A stretch of DNA of 64,000 bases from Neospora caninum Liverpool (taxonomy: Eukaryota > Apicomplexa > Conoidasida > Eucoccidiorida > Sarcocystidae), in NCBI RefSeq assembly GCF_000208865.1, contig NC_018392.1:868001-932000 (forward strand), given 5' to 3'. Both the position numbers and the translations under genes were made by a program. Within the stretch, counting starts at the first letter, position 1; every line of letters begins with the position of its first letter. The notes under the pieces are model-generated. The model had not been told where the DNA came from. It saw only the letters and a list, made by a program, of their open reading frames with translations, and made no database searches. Below are positions 1-12,320 of this stretch, one piece after another.

Positions 1-2478
1 TTGCCGTTCGTAGAGCGTCAAAGGTATGCCCGCACCACAGAGGCGCAGTGATGTGTCATCTGGATGGCGGTATTGACATCGAAGAACTGGTTTCATTGGC
101 GTGAGCCGGGCGGAACTGTCAGAACGCTGTGGCTACAACAGGCCTTGTGGCGGCGTTCGTTGTTTGCGCATATAACGACGGTGATAAGAATCATTGACCT
201 CGGGAACGCAAGCAAGCGCTCAAATGTAAACACTTCACTGGTGTCGCTGGCACTCAAAAAGCCTCACCGAAACAGAGAAGGCTTGGGTTTTTCGGTGACG
301 GGAAGCCCTATGCGAGTTTCCAAGTTTCCGCTGCGCTGCTGTCTGCCCGAGTGGAAACCTCTGCCTGGTGTACCTTGCTACCGGGGTGATCAACAGATTA
401 GATAATCGAGTACATTTTTGTGCAAAAAATGATTTAATACTAATCACGAACTGGAGAACTGCTGCTTCAGGGCAATGCGGCCCTCTTGTTCATCCGTTAG
501 CCCTCTGCTACTGGTGTTGAGACACCAGTCGCCTGCTGGTTTTAGTTGAGGCCCGAACCAAAACAGCAAGGTCACTTTGCCGTTCCGTGTTCGGTGCCAC
601 CGACGATGCCTTTAACTTTGGGCATGCAGTCGGACAAACTGATGCGCGGTAAATGTTTTCTGAACAAAGCCACAAACAGGTGGCCTCCCATACCCCCCTT
701 CAGTGGGACCTGTCTACCGGGTATAAACCTTCCTTGATGCACGAGTGCGCTCGCCAGTACAGCGGTTTTCGTTTATGCTGTGGCAGCTTCTGACAGCAAA
801 ACTCGAGTGCTTCACTAACGAAGCCGTCCAGTTGCCGCGCGCAGGGCTTCATTCACAGAGTATGACAGAATGGTATCAGATATATGCGTGCATGGGTCAA
901 ACTGTTTTGCAAGATTTCAGGACTAGCTTCCTGCTCACGTTCCAATCCGTGTTCTCGGACTGTGCCAAATTTGGGGTGGTCAGTTGAGACACAGCGATAC
1001 TGGGATTTTTGAAAACGTGAAAGGAGGCTCCTTTCGCGTCCTCACTCCTGACCAGTTGAAGACTACGTGTGTATTCTGCCGCATCCCTCGTTGAGGGTTG
1101 GACGCCTATCCTTTCACTCGACCGTTCCTGTGACGGACTGGCGAAGCCGGGAGTTGCCGCAGTATAATGCAACCGGTGTAACGCCCCACGTGCGATCAGC
1201 TGCCTGAACGGTTGTGTATACCGCCACTGATGAGCAGCTCCTGACGGGACCACCTTTTACTAGCTGCGGTAGCGAACAGCGCAGTATATTGTTTGTATTG
1301 TTTTGATTCTGGTGATGACTGGAAAGGAATCATTTTGCCGCACCGGCTCTTGTGGAACCCAGACTGCCTCCAGACAGTCACAGCGTTCCCTATTACGGGA
1401 GCAGTTATGTTCCTGCTTCTTTGGATTGTGCCGGAGTTGCTTTTGTTCTTGTAGTTCTCGAAATACCGTTCTGTTCTGTCTACTATTCCCAATGCTGTTC
1501 TCTCTTCTTATGCTCCACTTATTGCTACCGGGACCTTCGTGGCACTCACACATCACCTTCCTCATTGAAAAAGGTTGAGCTGTACCTGTGCGTGGCCCAT
1601 ACCCGCAGGTATGTGTTTATCCCGGTGAACGAGTTTGTCGGGAATGCATAAATGATGTATTTGCTTCCTCATACAAATTCAGAAGATATTACGCCTTACA
1701 AAATTGTAGCGAAATGTTTCGCTGACGTTTTCCCCCGGCTTGGGAGCCGCCGGCGCGCTAGGAACGAAAGAGAATGCAAATGTTGTCAGCTCCACCACGT
1801 GGCCAGTGCGCGCCACCTGAACAAAATTCCCAGGCTGGCCTAGGATAGTCGCGGGGACAGGGACGGAGCCCAGTTGTGAGCTGCAACGCCGTGTTTTTAG
1901 GTCAGGTCTCTTTGCTCCCTGCATCCCGAAGCTTCTCGGCGGCTCCAGGAGAATGGGGCTTCAACTAAGAATACATAGGCGTGAATATATATGCATATGC
2001 TTCACTAACGCAAACGCACATGAATACAACATCAGCATGTACATTTATTTACACTCATACGAGCTTCTGTTTTGCCGAGGATCACCACAACCAGAGCGCG
2101 ACTGTTAGGCGTTCACACAAGAAGGGGTTTTCACTCTCTCATAAAACGCCGTCGTCACACGTAACGTCTCTGAACGACGAAAAACAGTGGATGAGCCCTC
2201 CCCGAGAAGCAAGCCACCCATTCCTTGTGCGGGTATGCAGTGAGGTGGTGGAATAATTTCCAGTGTAAAAATAACCTTCCAGACTATTGGTTTGTATCTT
2301 GAACGTCTTTGTTCAGACGCTCCTCCAGTACTTTTGGGCGCCGAGCGTAAACGCGCTACTCTATCCCAACGCAGGTCATGAATTCCTAGATTTCGGGTAG
2401 AACAGATAGGAAGAGTTGTTCTCAGTACCCATTCTCTCGAAAACACAAGCTTTTATTGCGGCTTGTCGTTACAGCCAC
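1..2478. other. No gene seen
   Basis: No open frame here shows recognisable protein features or joins to its neighbours through splice sites. Short frames exist on both strands but are composed of irregular Cys/Ser/Arg-rich text typical of chance translation. The right part probably includes the 3' untranslated region of the phosphoglycerate dehydrogenase gene, which ends at 2479 on the minus strand. Confidence 0.5.
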
Positions 2479-5400
2479 CTAGATAGCATCAAGGCCGAGC
2501 GACTGAGGGGTGGCGAAAACTCTGCACTCTCTGACGTTGTGTAACTGGCGAATAGCCGTCACAACATCTTCATGGATTTCACTATCTGCGTGGAAGATAC
2601 AGAGTCCCATCATCGTCTTTCCTTCCGGTGCAGTCGAATCATCCACTAGCCGTCGGCCCAGGTGACAGTTCGCGATGTTGATGTTGGCATCTGCTAGCTT
2701 TTGCGCCACGGTGGCCAACGTGCCTGATGTGTCGCTGCAACGAACACCCCAATAAAAACATGCTTGTCAGCTCATCAGAACAGGGGTTGTAGGACCCGAC
2801 GTGGGTAGCGCCGGATGCGATGGAGCTCTCACTGCTTCATGAAAACGTTCAGCAGAGTACTAGTGAATGTATGCCAACAGCATTCCCCTGCAGACAGCGG
2901 CGGATTTGTAAAGACGATAAGATCGGCACCATTAACTAAATTGCCGTGCCTTCGCGGGCACGCATCACACCCACTTGGGGAGGTGGCTGCGCTGCCGGTA
3001 TTTCATCTTGAGTGACAGAGTAACGGTACACACTCTCAAATATCGCATCAAAATGCACACTACGTGGAATTACTCTGCCAGCGCACCACAGGAGTCGTTC
3101 CGTGATAAATTGAGTATGGCTGTAATCAACACAGTTGAGGATCACACCGCAAAATCAAGCAGTCGATACCGATATAGGTCAACTGCCTCACCACTCCGGC
3201 GCGGAAGCAACTTCCACCTCACAAGTGTTCCCACCTTTTATTCTTGGATGCAGTCGCAATAAAACGACCTGCGCTTTCTTTGCAACCAAGGAAGACACAC
3301 GAATTGTGTTTAGTCGTGAAACCAATAAATAGTTTGCAATCGAAAAACCAGCCTCAGGGAGGCTGCTTCTTCCACGCTTTGTTTAACCTTACCTGTGAAG
3401 TGTATACATCATGTACACCGGTTGGTCTTTCAGTTCTGCGTCTTCATGTTCTGTCTTCCGAGGACTTCCATTCACGGCTGCACCACCACACGTCTCTGAA
3501 GTGCCTTCCGAGTATTGTTTCCTTCTGGAATGCAAATGCCGACGAGATGGCATTTGAAGATAAATTGGCGTGCCAAGAAAATTCTTTAGCACGACACTGT
3601 CATCCGCAGCACAACATCCTTCCACCGACGCGGACGAGTTCTTCGTCTCCACCCTGAGCTCCAAAATAGAATTCTGAGGAGCCGCTGTCAGTTCCTCTGT
3701 CGGAAGCCAAGAAGACATTTTGATAGTGGGTGACAGAGAAAGATATCAGCTCCGTAATCTCTCCACATCTCATTGCGATGAAGGTGTTTTGCGACACCCT
3801 CTTCACGGGCGCAAATAACGGCGATAAACAGATGAATGCCGAAGCTCTCTGATTCACAGCATATACACAGAAGAAGAATGGGAACGGCGAGCAAGAGACC
3901 CACATGCTTCGACATTGAGGGGACTATCCAACACTCGAGAGGAAATAGGGAGCCTGAGATAATATGCTCTTCTTGACCAAAATTGCGATGGAGGTGCGTA
4001 GTCAAGAACAGATCCACTATTAGCGGTTGTTCTGTGTTTATTTGAAAGCATATAAATGTCAGCAATTTTTCTTCTTTGAGCATTTCAACTTTTGGGCGGC
4101 ATCACAGCACACTGAATTCGAAAGAAATGTTTAAAATGCCGAGCTACTATTTCATCCAGTCACCTTTGGAAACGACGAGCTCTAGCTTATGCTCCTGAGC
4201 GATGCGCTTGACGTTCACAAAATTTACAACGTGATCGCACCGCGTCCTGAGCATTCCCTGGTCGACGGAGATGCAACCCCACACCACCAGAAAACGTCTT
4301 GCCATCACAGCCACACGTCGATCTTTCTGGAAAAAGAAAGTCCCTTCCACAATGTATTCTCTTCACTTCCTTGTGTCAGCAGACGGCATACAATGCTTGA
4401 CCTTGTCGTGTTACGAGTCATGCAACAATCCTGACTATACAAATCACTCCGACGGGAGGAACCATTGAGCTGCCAAGCGTAGTGCAGTCACGTATGTCTC
4501 CAACGCAACGCTAATTCACGCTAATTATCTCCCAGCGTCGCCTTCATTTATTTTAGACACCCTTCAGTTATGGAACAGTGCCTCGGAAACACTTCACAAC
4601 GCATATCAGGCAACCACCTACAAGCGGGACAGAGACGTCGATGTTAATCGGAGCCGTGCTCTTTGCTACAGAAAACGGTTCAACATGTTCTGACAGCGGT
4701 TCTCCATTACCCCACTACCTCGATAAAAAAAGGGTCCTTCTCTAAAGCACAGTAGAAAATCTATATTTTTGCGTGCGTTGCTCTGTAACCCGTTTTCCAT
4801 ATGCATGGTTGCAAGTTGCCAAAAGAGGCTGGCAGCTGGTTCCATGCTGTAGTTTCTACAGCACTACGTGCTTTGCAGGTACCGCGGTTAGGCAAAAAAG
4901 GGGAGCCCTCCTCCTCCTTGTGATGGGAACAATTACGGAGGACTTTTTGTGAAATCCGAACATATGTGGGTATCTCCTTTGCCATTTGGCCCCCACCTTA
5001 GATACGTTTTGTAGAGGGAGAGGGGTTAACAAAAAGGCCAGGCTGACGGCAAATCACCGCAATAACGCGTTCCTTTCTTCTTGATGTAACCACCAAATTG
5101 TGGCAACGTCTTTTGCGAGAGATTGTGCAGAGCATGTGACAGGCTAGCCTAGAACACTATCGAAGAAACCGTACCTGAGCTGCTGACAGAAGTAAGACGT
5201 CCGCATCGGCGCTTTCTATGCTTCCCCTTATCTTCAAGTGAAGCGTCTCAACCGGTTCGTCAACCAATTTGCTACACAATCGTCCTGGTACAGAAAACAT
5301 GAACACGAAATAACTAAGGGTAATATTATCCATCTGGAGACATCGAGCACAGGCACACGAAGAGGCGGAATAAACTCTGCAGTAACAAGGCTCCGCGGAG

Positions 5401-8400
5401 ATGCTACCGAGAGAGAGAGGAAAAACAGGTTGCCACAAATAGCCGTGTCGCACATTGCTCAGTTGCCCGGAATCCGCCATTTCACTCCATACCGGATCCC
5501 GCCTTTAAAATTGCTGAAATGGGCAACCACTGAAATGAAGGTACCTGCAAACCTCAGGTGAACAGGGCATTATTCCTACGTGAATATTCACGAGTTTGTT
5601 CATCTCCAAAACTCTTGGGAGTCTCAGAATGCTTTAAAAACACAATATTCACGTATCTCTGGCCGCCAAACTGTCAGTAGCAATTTCTCTAGGAGTGGTA
5701 GCGTCTGGTGTTGTAACAACGCAGTGAGCACAGAACCTGACCAGCAGGTTCACACTGCTATTGCTGTGAAGTGCGCATGTGGAACTTCTGGTTTCCGAAG
5801 TGCCCCTCTTCGCTCGGCACATCCGTGGCGCCCAGAAGGAAATGGAAACAGGGCACCCCTTCGCTCGCCTCAATCTCGTGCGTATGCTTTCCCTGATGTG
5901 CCAGGAAAATGCCCCTATCAAGTTCCCGCATAAGTAAGCGCAGGTCTTACCAAGGGTCTCAGCGAGATTAACAAAGCTGGCGAGGTGCTGTGAGCGCACG
6001 CACTGCAGTTAGGTTGCAAATAGCATACAGAAATCAGAACCATTTGTCCACGAATTCTGTTGAGTGACGAGAACTTTTCGCCGGCGCCAAAGATGCGAGA
6101 AGATGTCCTGTACGGGAATCCTGAAGTGATCCGAGCAGAAGCCAGCCTCGATAAACGTGACCCTTTTCATGCGGTCATGTAGACGTGTAGGATGAAGTCC
6201 ATACCACCCAAAGGCAGGCGCGTAACAATCGTACTAGTATACAGAGTGGATTAAGTAAGAGGCTCTCTTGAATGCTGCACCGCGTGAATGCCTTTGAGGT
6301 TACTGTCGCCCAACGCTAAGTTTCCCGATCTAAATTTTTTGTCTCCAATACTTGAATTTCATCCTTAGACTCCGCCAGGTATACGTTTACTATTATGACA
6401 AACGGGCTGTACTTGAAGGTTGACAGCTGACTGAGGGAGACCGCCGAGCAGAGTCTCCTTGAACTGGAGAGCTACATCCACAGCAACGTTGTGTTGTGCC
6501 TCGAAGGTGCTTGCTCCTGAAAAAATGTAAACGCCGTACACTGGGGGGCAGATGAACGACATAGTCGGTTTCTGCCTGGGCCTTTCGGTGTTTTGATATC
6601 TTTTCTGGTCATTGTTTTACAGCAGCGTAAGCAAGAGGATGTTGTTTGAATGATTTCTGGACGCATCGTTGTCAGACGAACCTATGTGAGGGGTGAGAAT
6701 GACGTTTTTGCCGTTTTCCTTCGCTTGGATGAGAGGATTGTCTTTGGTAAATTCCTTCTCATTCTCAAAGACATCCAAAGCTGCTCCAGCGAGTTCATTT
6801 GTCATAAGGGCTTCCGCAACGGCTTTCTCATCAATGACTCCACCTGAGCCCAGAGAGGACACGATTTTCTAGCTTTATGAAACACTTCATTTAGAATGGA
6901 AACCCCGTGCCAAATCAGCAAGGGATTTTCTCCTCGGCGAGGTCGTCCTCTACAGATGCACCCGGTCCCGCCACCCCGCCTACCACGCAACTGATGATTT
7001 TGTCTACTCGCAAAAGATGCAGAAGTTCACCTGGGCTGTGCTGCAGTCCAGGAGAGTCAACTGGAGAGGTGGTCTGCAACTGGGGTGGCTCGACAGGCAT
7101 TGTGCATAACTGTTCTAGGCATTAAGCCTCAAAACCCGAGGATGCCTCAGGCCAGCAGCCAGTCGTGAGTCTTCACACATATACGCGCACGGAGTCCACC
7201 GTTCGAAGGGACCGTCTGTTACGGAGACGGACTAAATGGAGATGCACAATCACAATCTCCGTGACGGGTACGAATGGAACTGAAACCAGCGAATCCCTGA
7301 CCTCGAGCGGCGTTGATAATGCACGCGCCCTTCTTAATCAGCTTAAGCTTCTCCGCATTGATGAGATGCCGCGTGTTCTCAAGCAAAGGAACGTGAAGGG
7401 TAATGAAATCACCTGCGAATAGCAGTTCTAGAAACAGTACTGCTACAACCTATCCCAGTTTAACACACCCGCGTCGATGAATGCAAATGATGAGACACAT
7501 TTCTCAGCTACCACGGCTACGCAAGTTAACGCAAGCACGCAGACCTCCACGAACCGATGAGGAACGGAAACTCAAAGGCAGAATGAGAGCGTATGGATTA
7601 CGGTGGTGCCACTGCCCAATCCACGGTCTCAGACGCACTCTGAGTCCGACTTCACTCGGGCAGTTCCAGAAAGACCCTCCCGTTCTACTCTGGGTATACT
7701 CTGCTTGCCATTCCTGTTCCTTTCCTCTTCCTAACTCTGCCTCAACACAGCAGAACTGATAACCAGCAGAGCATTCCTTCCCTGAGTGGTTTTGGAAAGA
7801 GCCTAACCCAGATGATAGGGTACACTGGTGCCTCTGTAGCTGCCATTCGCACTCGCACGAGCCCGCGTTCCCCCGAAGGTTGGGCCAGTTCTTTGCTCTG
7901 GAGTGAAGAAAATAACATGCTCTGGGCTCACTGGAAGCGAGGAGAGTATCCAAGGCGACGTTCTTGCAACCGATTGCCTTGGCCTTTTCCTCGTTGATGA
8001 ATGGGTCGTAAGCCAAGGCCTCCATGCCGAGGGCAGCGCAAACTCGAGCGACGTGCGTGCCCACCTGCCCAACACAACGGAAGCAGGAACCACTGACGCA
8101 GTTGTTACGGAGATGAAACGCCGCAGAAAATGCTGAACATTGCCGAGGATTTCTGTCCGTCTCCCGGTGGGCAATAGCTATCCATTAAGCGATTCCTTTA
8201 GTCTGCATCTAAGGAGAACACATCTCAACTTGGAATACATGTATTGTGTCCAAACTTGGTTCGTAGTGCCTAAAAATACCATATTATCAGACAATTGTTT
8301 ATCCTTCGTAGCAATGGGCACAAGTTTTATGCCTGTTTCAATACCTTCCAGGCGAGAAGGAACGCCGAAGCTGCGATGGAATATTTGAACAGCGCAGTCA

Positions 8401-11000
8401 CCGGAGACAACATACGCTCGCGCACACAACAAGTGAAACAGTCACTTCACAGAAGGAAGAATGTGGAACTAGTTCAGCACAGGTTATCCATGTGGGTCCG
8501 GAGAGGGTGCACTTGCCTGACCGAGACCGATAATGCCGATAGTTTTCTGATTCAATTGCCGGCCCATGAATTTGCTCCTGGTCCACTCCCCTCTGGATAC
8601 GGACGCATCGGCCTGAGCAATTTTGCGTGCGAGAGCCATCATCAGGCCCAGCGTCAACTCCGCAGCAGCCATCCTGATCCGAACGCCAAGCAATTCAAGG
8701 GCCTTATGTCGCGCATATGCACTATAACTGGACTAGTGGTATCATAAGTGAGGCTCTATGTTACTTCTCTCGAGGTGGGAAGTGATTTGCTCGTAATGTA
8801 CAGGGCTTATACGGAGCATCGTCGGATGAAGCTTCGACTAGAAGGCTACCAACGGAGGCAGGACACTGGAAAGCGAATCTTACGTATTGCCATTCGGTGA
8901 GTTAACCACAAAGATACCCTGAGCTGTCGCAGCCTCAACGCAGACATTGTCCACGCCAACTCCTGCTCGACCTGCAGAAAAAGAGACAACGGTCGATATC
9001 CGTACGTGTAGGTAACATTGCCCTCAAACGTCTTATAGTTCTTTGTCTCCTGCTTCTGAATGGAGACGCAGCGGCCTAAGAGCTGCACCCTGTTTCGCAC
9101 GCGATGTTTTGCCGAAATAAAAGAAACTGTTACCATACCGAACACATGGGTGGAAGAGAATAAACAGGCGAAGAAAGATGTCGCCCCGTAGCGTACCGAT
9201 AATTTTGAGTCTCTTGCCGTGCTTGATTATCTTCTCTGTCACGGTTGTGCCACTGCGAACCATGAGCCCGTCGTAGTTCCCTACAAGAAAAAATAGAATT
9301 GCAGGAGGTGGGTGTGACATCTAGTTAGGTGAGGCTTTTCGCGCTAATGCAGTTCCCAGAAGATGTCTGTAAATGGCAATCGCGTACTACATGTGGCCAG
9401 GAGCGAGAGTGTCCTCTGGCATTCTGAAAACAACGTGCGGTGCTCTCCAAAGGTTGATTGAAGACCTTTGGGGCGTTCTTCGTGACCCTCTTCGTTCAGG
9501 ATAGAAAGATGGGGTATTCAACGCAGACGGGCTCACCAGAAGATGAGCACTTACCGTCCCCCAGATAATGGAACTGGATTCCAACAGTGAGTAGTTACGC
9601 TTCACCCCAGCCGAATGTAATTCTCCCTTAGGCGTACAGGATAAGGGGTCTAGAAGCGTTCGGCAGCCTGGAAGTCCCGACCCTGCCCACTCGATCACTA
9701 GTTACTATTACAGTACGGCATAGATGTTTTCGTCCCTACAAGCATAGGCAACTACGTTTCACGATCCAGAGTACGACAAGAAATCTCAACCATGGGTGAT
9801 AATTCATCCTATCCCATTACGTCAAACTGTGCCTTCTTCCCACCTCTCTACCCTGTCGTGCTACTGAATCCAAAAGCGTTCCTCTTATCCAGGTCAGAAT
9901 CTGATAAAGGCAATACTCGTACATGGGGAAGTCACATTGAATGTTTCGCGCGTTCGACCTTGAAACCACCAAACTAAGCAAGCACTGCTTGAACACCAGA
10001 AACTCAAGTATAACCCGCGGCTTCCACTACTGATCAAGATTCTGGACTTTCCAAACCACAAGACTTGTCCTTTGAGGCGGGAATGCATGGTCCGCCCCGG
10101 CTTTTTTTGCCATATCGACTTCGGAAAGACCCCTCTAATTTTTTGTATACACCTAAAAGCGCCGCTCATTGGAAAGCGTAGGTTAGAACCTCAGGTGTTG
10201 GGACCACGGAATCACATGCGACAAGTATGAGCAGGAGAGCATCCGTAACACGGTATACTTGCCCAAAATAAAATGCAAAACTACATACATACGTTTATCT
10301 CTTTTGTATCAATAAATGCATCCTGAACTTGCACGACGGCCACCACCAGCAGTTCCATGTAGGAAAAGTATTTTCTAGAAGCGTGACGAAACAGGCGTAA
10401 TGATCCATATGATGCGCGTTCGAGGGGCATCGAAAAGAAATGAAGGTTATGAGTAGTCAAGCTTTTCGGTGCAGATGGCGACATTTATGATCATCGGAAT
10501 TATACAATCGACCACTCGAAAGCGTTGTTCCCGACCATTCAGGGTTCACAATCGGCATGGCAAGCAATGTGAAGTGACAATGAGCTACACTTGCACCGCC
10601 AGTTGGAATTTGTTCGGATCCTTTGGCGAAGGTGTTTGTAATGAGTTTTTGCTGCTGCGAATTAAGGTCCGTTTCCTCTTCAAGCCGCTACCCGGAAACG
10701 CCATGGCCAATTAGCTTCCTAAAGCACATGAATCCTCTATTACTAAGGGTCCACTGGAACGGGGTTACGCTATTGTGCCATGGTGCCTCCCGAGCCGGGC
10801 AAGCACTTTCGTCTTGTGGTACAATTTTCAAACTTGAGCGCTCAGCAGAAGCTATCCCGCGTCATCCTGCCTCACCAACGATACTGCAGAGCTCTTCTTC
10901 ACTAAGTTTGAGCTTGGTATCGACCTCGGCGAAAGAAGAAAGAATGTCCATCCCTGCCTGGTCGATGGGGTCGCAGACCAAAACACGGAAACGTCCGTGC
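2479..11000 (-). CDS. PGDH: D-3-phosphoglycerate dehydrogenase, long form with ACT domain (multi-exon; N-terminal exon not found)
   Basis: NAD-dependent oxidation of 3-phosphoglycerate to 3-phosphohydroxypyruvate, first step of the phosphorylated serine pathway; expected in the cytosol. Exons from 5' to 3' on the minus strand: 11000-10876, 9280-9197, 8971-8884, 8673-8517, 8064-7932, 7412-7302, 6843-6682, 6516-6413, 6002-5951, 5284-5175, 4257-4164, about 3696-3640, about 3074-2960, 2734-2479. Phases agree at every junction from 10876 to 3696; the last two are unresolved. Visible motifs: start of the substrate domain ([14 protein letters not shown]), [19 protein letters not shown], the NAD-binding GLGQVG followed by YDPF, the catalytic Arg in NAARGGVIDE, the Glu in DVFENEKEF and the His in TPHIGAS. 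After these come a divergent intervening domain and a C-terminal ACT-type domain ([12 protein letters not shown]) ending GLDAI. About 545 residues are visible. The intron after GLGQ uses a GC donor. The protein may start in an undetected upstream exon, because a pyrimidine-rich acceptor lies just before 11000, or at an in-frame ATG at 11056. Family call is secure; small exon edges are inference. Confidence 0.9.
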
Positions 11001-12273
11001 CTGCACAAGAAGCCCGAGACCAGAAAAGCGAGAAACGAGGCAAATCCGGGGCCCATTTCCCATTCTCTGTCGCACGGACGATATCTGTAAAAGCCAACAC
11101 TGTAACACACGGTATATACATCTGGCTGAGTCGTGTATGGGAAAATATTTCTTTCGTTGCCCAGCCCACGCGTGGTCAGCTGCTATTGAACTGAAAGGGA
11201 ACTGAATACTCTCGAATTCAGAAACAGCACAACATGGCCCCTCAGCAAGCCGAGTTGAACAGGCCAGCCGGTTTCTCAGTTACCAAAAGCCTTGAAAATC
11301 AAGAAGAATAGCGACTTGCTCGGCAGCAGCGCCACCTAGAAAAAACTACAAGCAGGAGGTACAGTCCTCCTTGTCACGAAGCCGCTCTTCCACCCAAGTT
11401 ATGCAGCGACCTCAAATGACTTTATTCGCTTCACGCCGGGTCTTTGGAACACGGCACTAGACATTCCCAGGTAGTTACTTGTTTTTACCAACGGTATCAA
11501 GTCCCCACTTCCCCGGAAAGATGCTCACCACAAGTATTGTTTGATCCCGCCCACATCGACCTGATATGAACCGCATGACTATAAGTGCATTTAACAGCAC
11601 CCATGTTTCTGAATGGCAAGGACTGAATACGATGGAGATTCCATCCAGGACACGTACTTCGACTTCCATCGTACACAAAGTGTAAGAGAGTGTCCGCCTG
11701 TGGAGGAAATTAAATAACCTACGCGCTACGCCTCATGAGCCCACACAATGGAAGACAGCTGCTGGCGACGGGTAAACGTTATCTACTGACGTCAGGCAAT
11801 GCTTGCCGCCTTTATGCCCAGTATTGCCGGATTCCCAAAGCATACACGATGCAGCGCAGTAGTGACACAGAACGCATGCGGCCGGCTATCATTTATGGAA
11901 GTTCCCGATGAAGGGTTCGGTCCTCCCTTTCCAACACAGGAGCTGCGCCGCATCTAGAAAGGTAGGACATTGGGCCGCACTCCGTTGGGTTTAGACACGA
12001 GAAAGGGCTTTTTTGCTGGGTGCCCGGAAAACTCACTTCTTTTGCCGCTTTCGGAGCGACTCTTCTGCCATCGTTTTACCAAAAATAATGAGTTCGTCGA
12101 AAAAGGAGAATAAAACAGTTGCAGCCAACAAGCCAACAAAGCGAGAAAATGCCTTTTGACACGGAAATGCTGCTTGACAAAACCTACACCTCCTTGGCTC
12201 TGACTGCAAGGGGTGCCGCTTGCCGCTGTGTTTAATGCAAGCCCTGATGGTGTCTGAGAACTGACAAGGAGAG

Positions 12274-12320
12274 GCAACGCCCTACCGCTGCTGCAACGCC
12301 CGACCGCTGCTGCAACACCC
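12274..12320. repeat. 19-bp tandem repeat, about 2.5 copies
   Basis: Two adjacent 19-bp units (gcaacgcccgaccgctgct, with one mismatch between copies) are followed by a partial third. The repeat is non-coding as far as can be seen. Confidence 0.6.
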
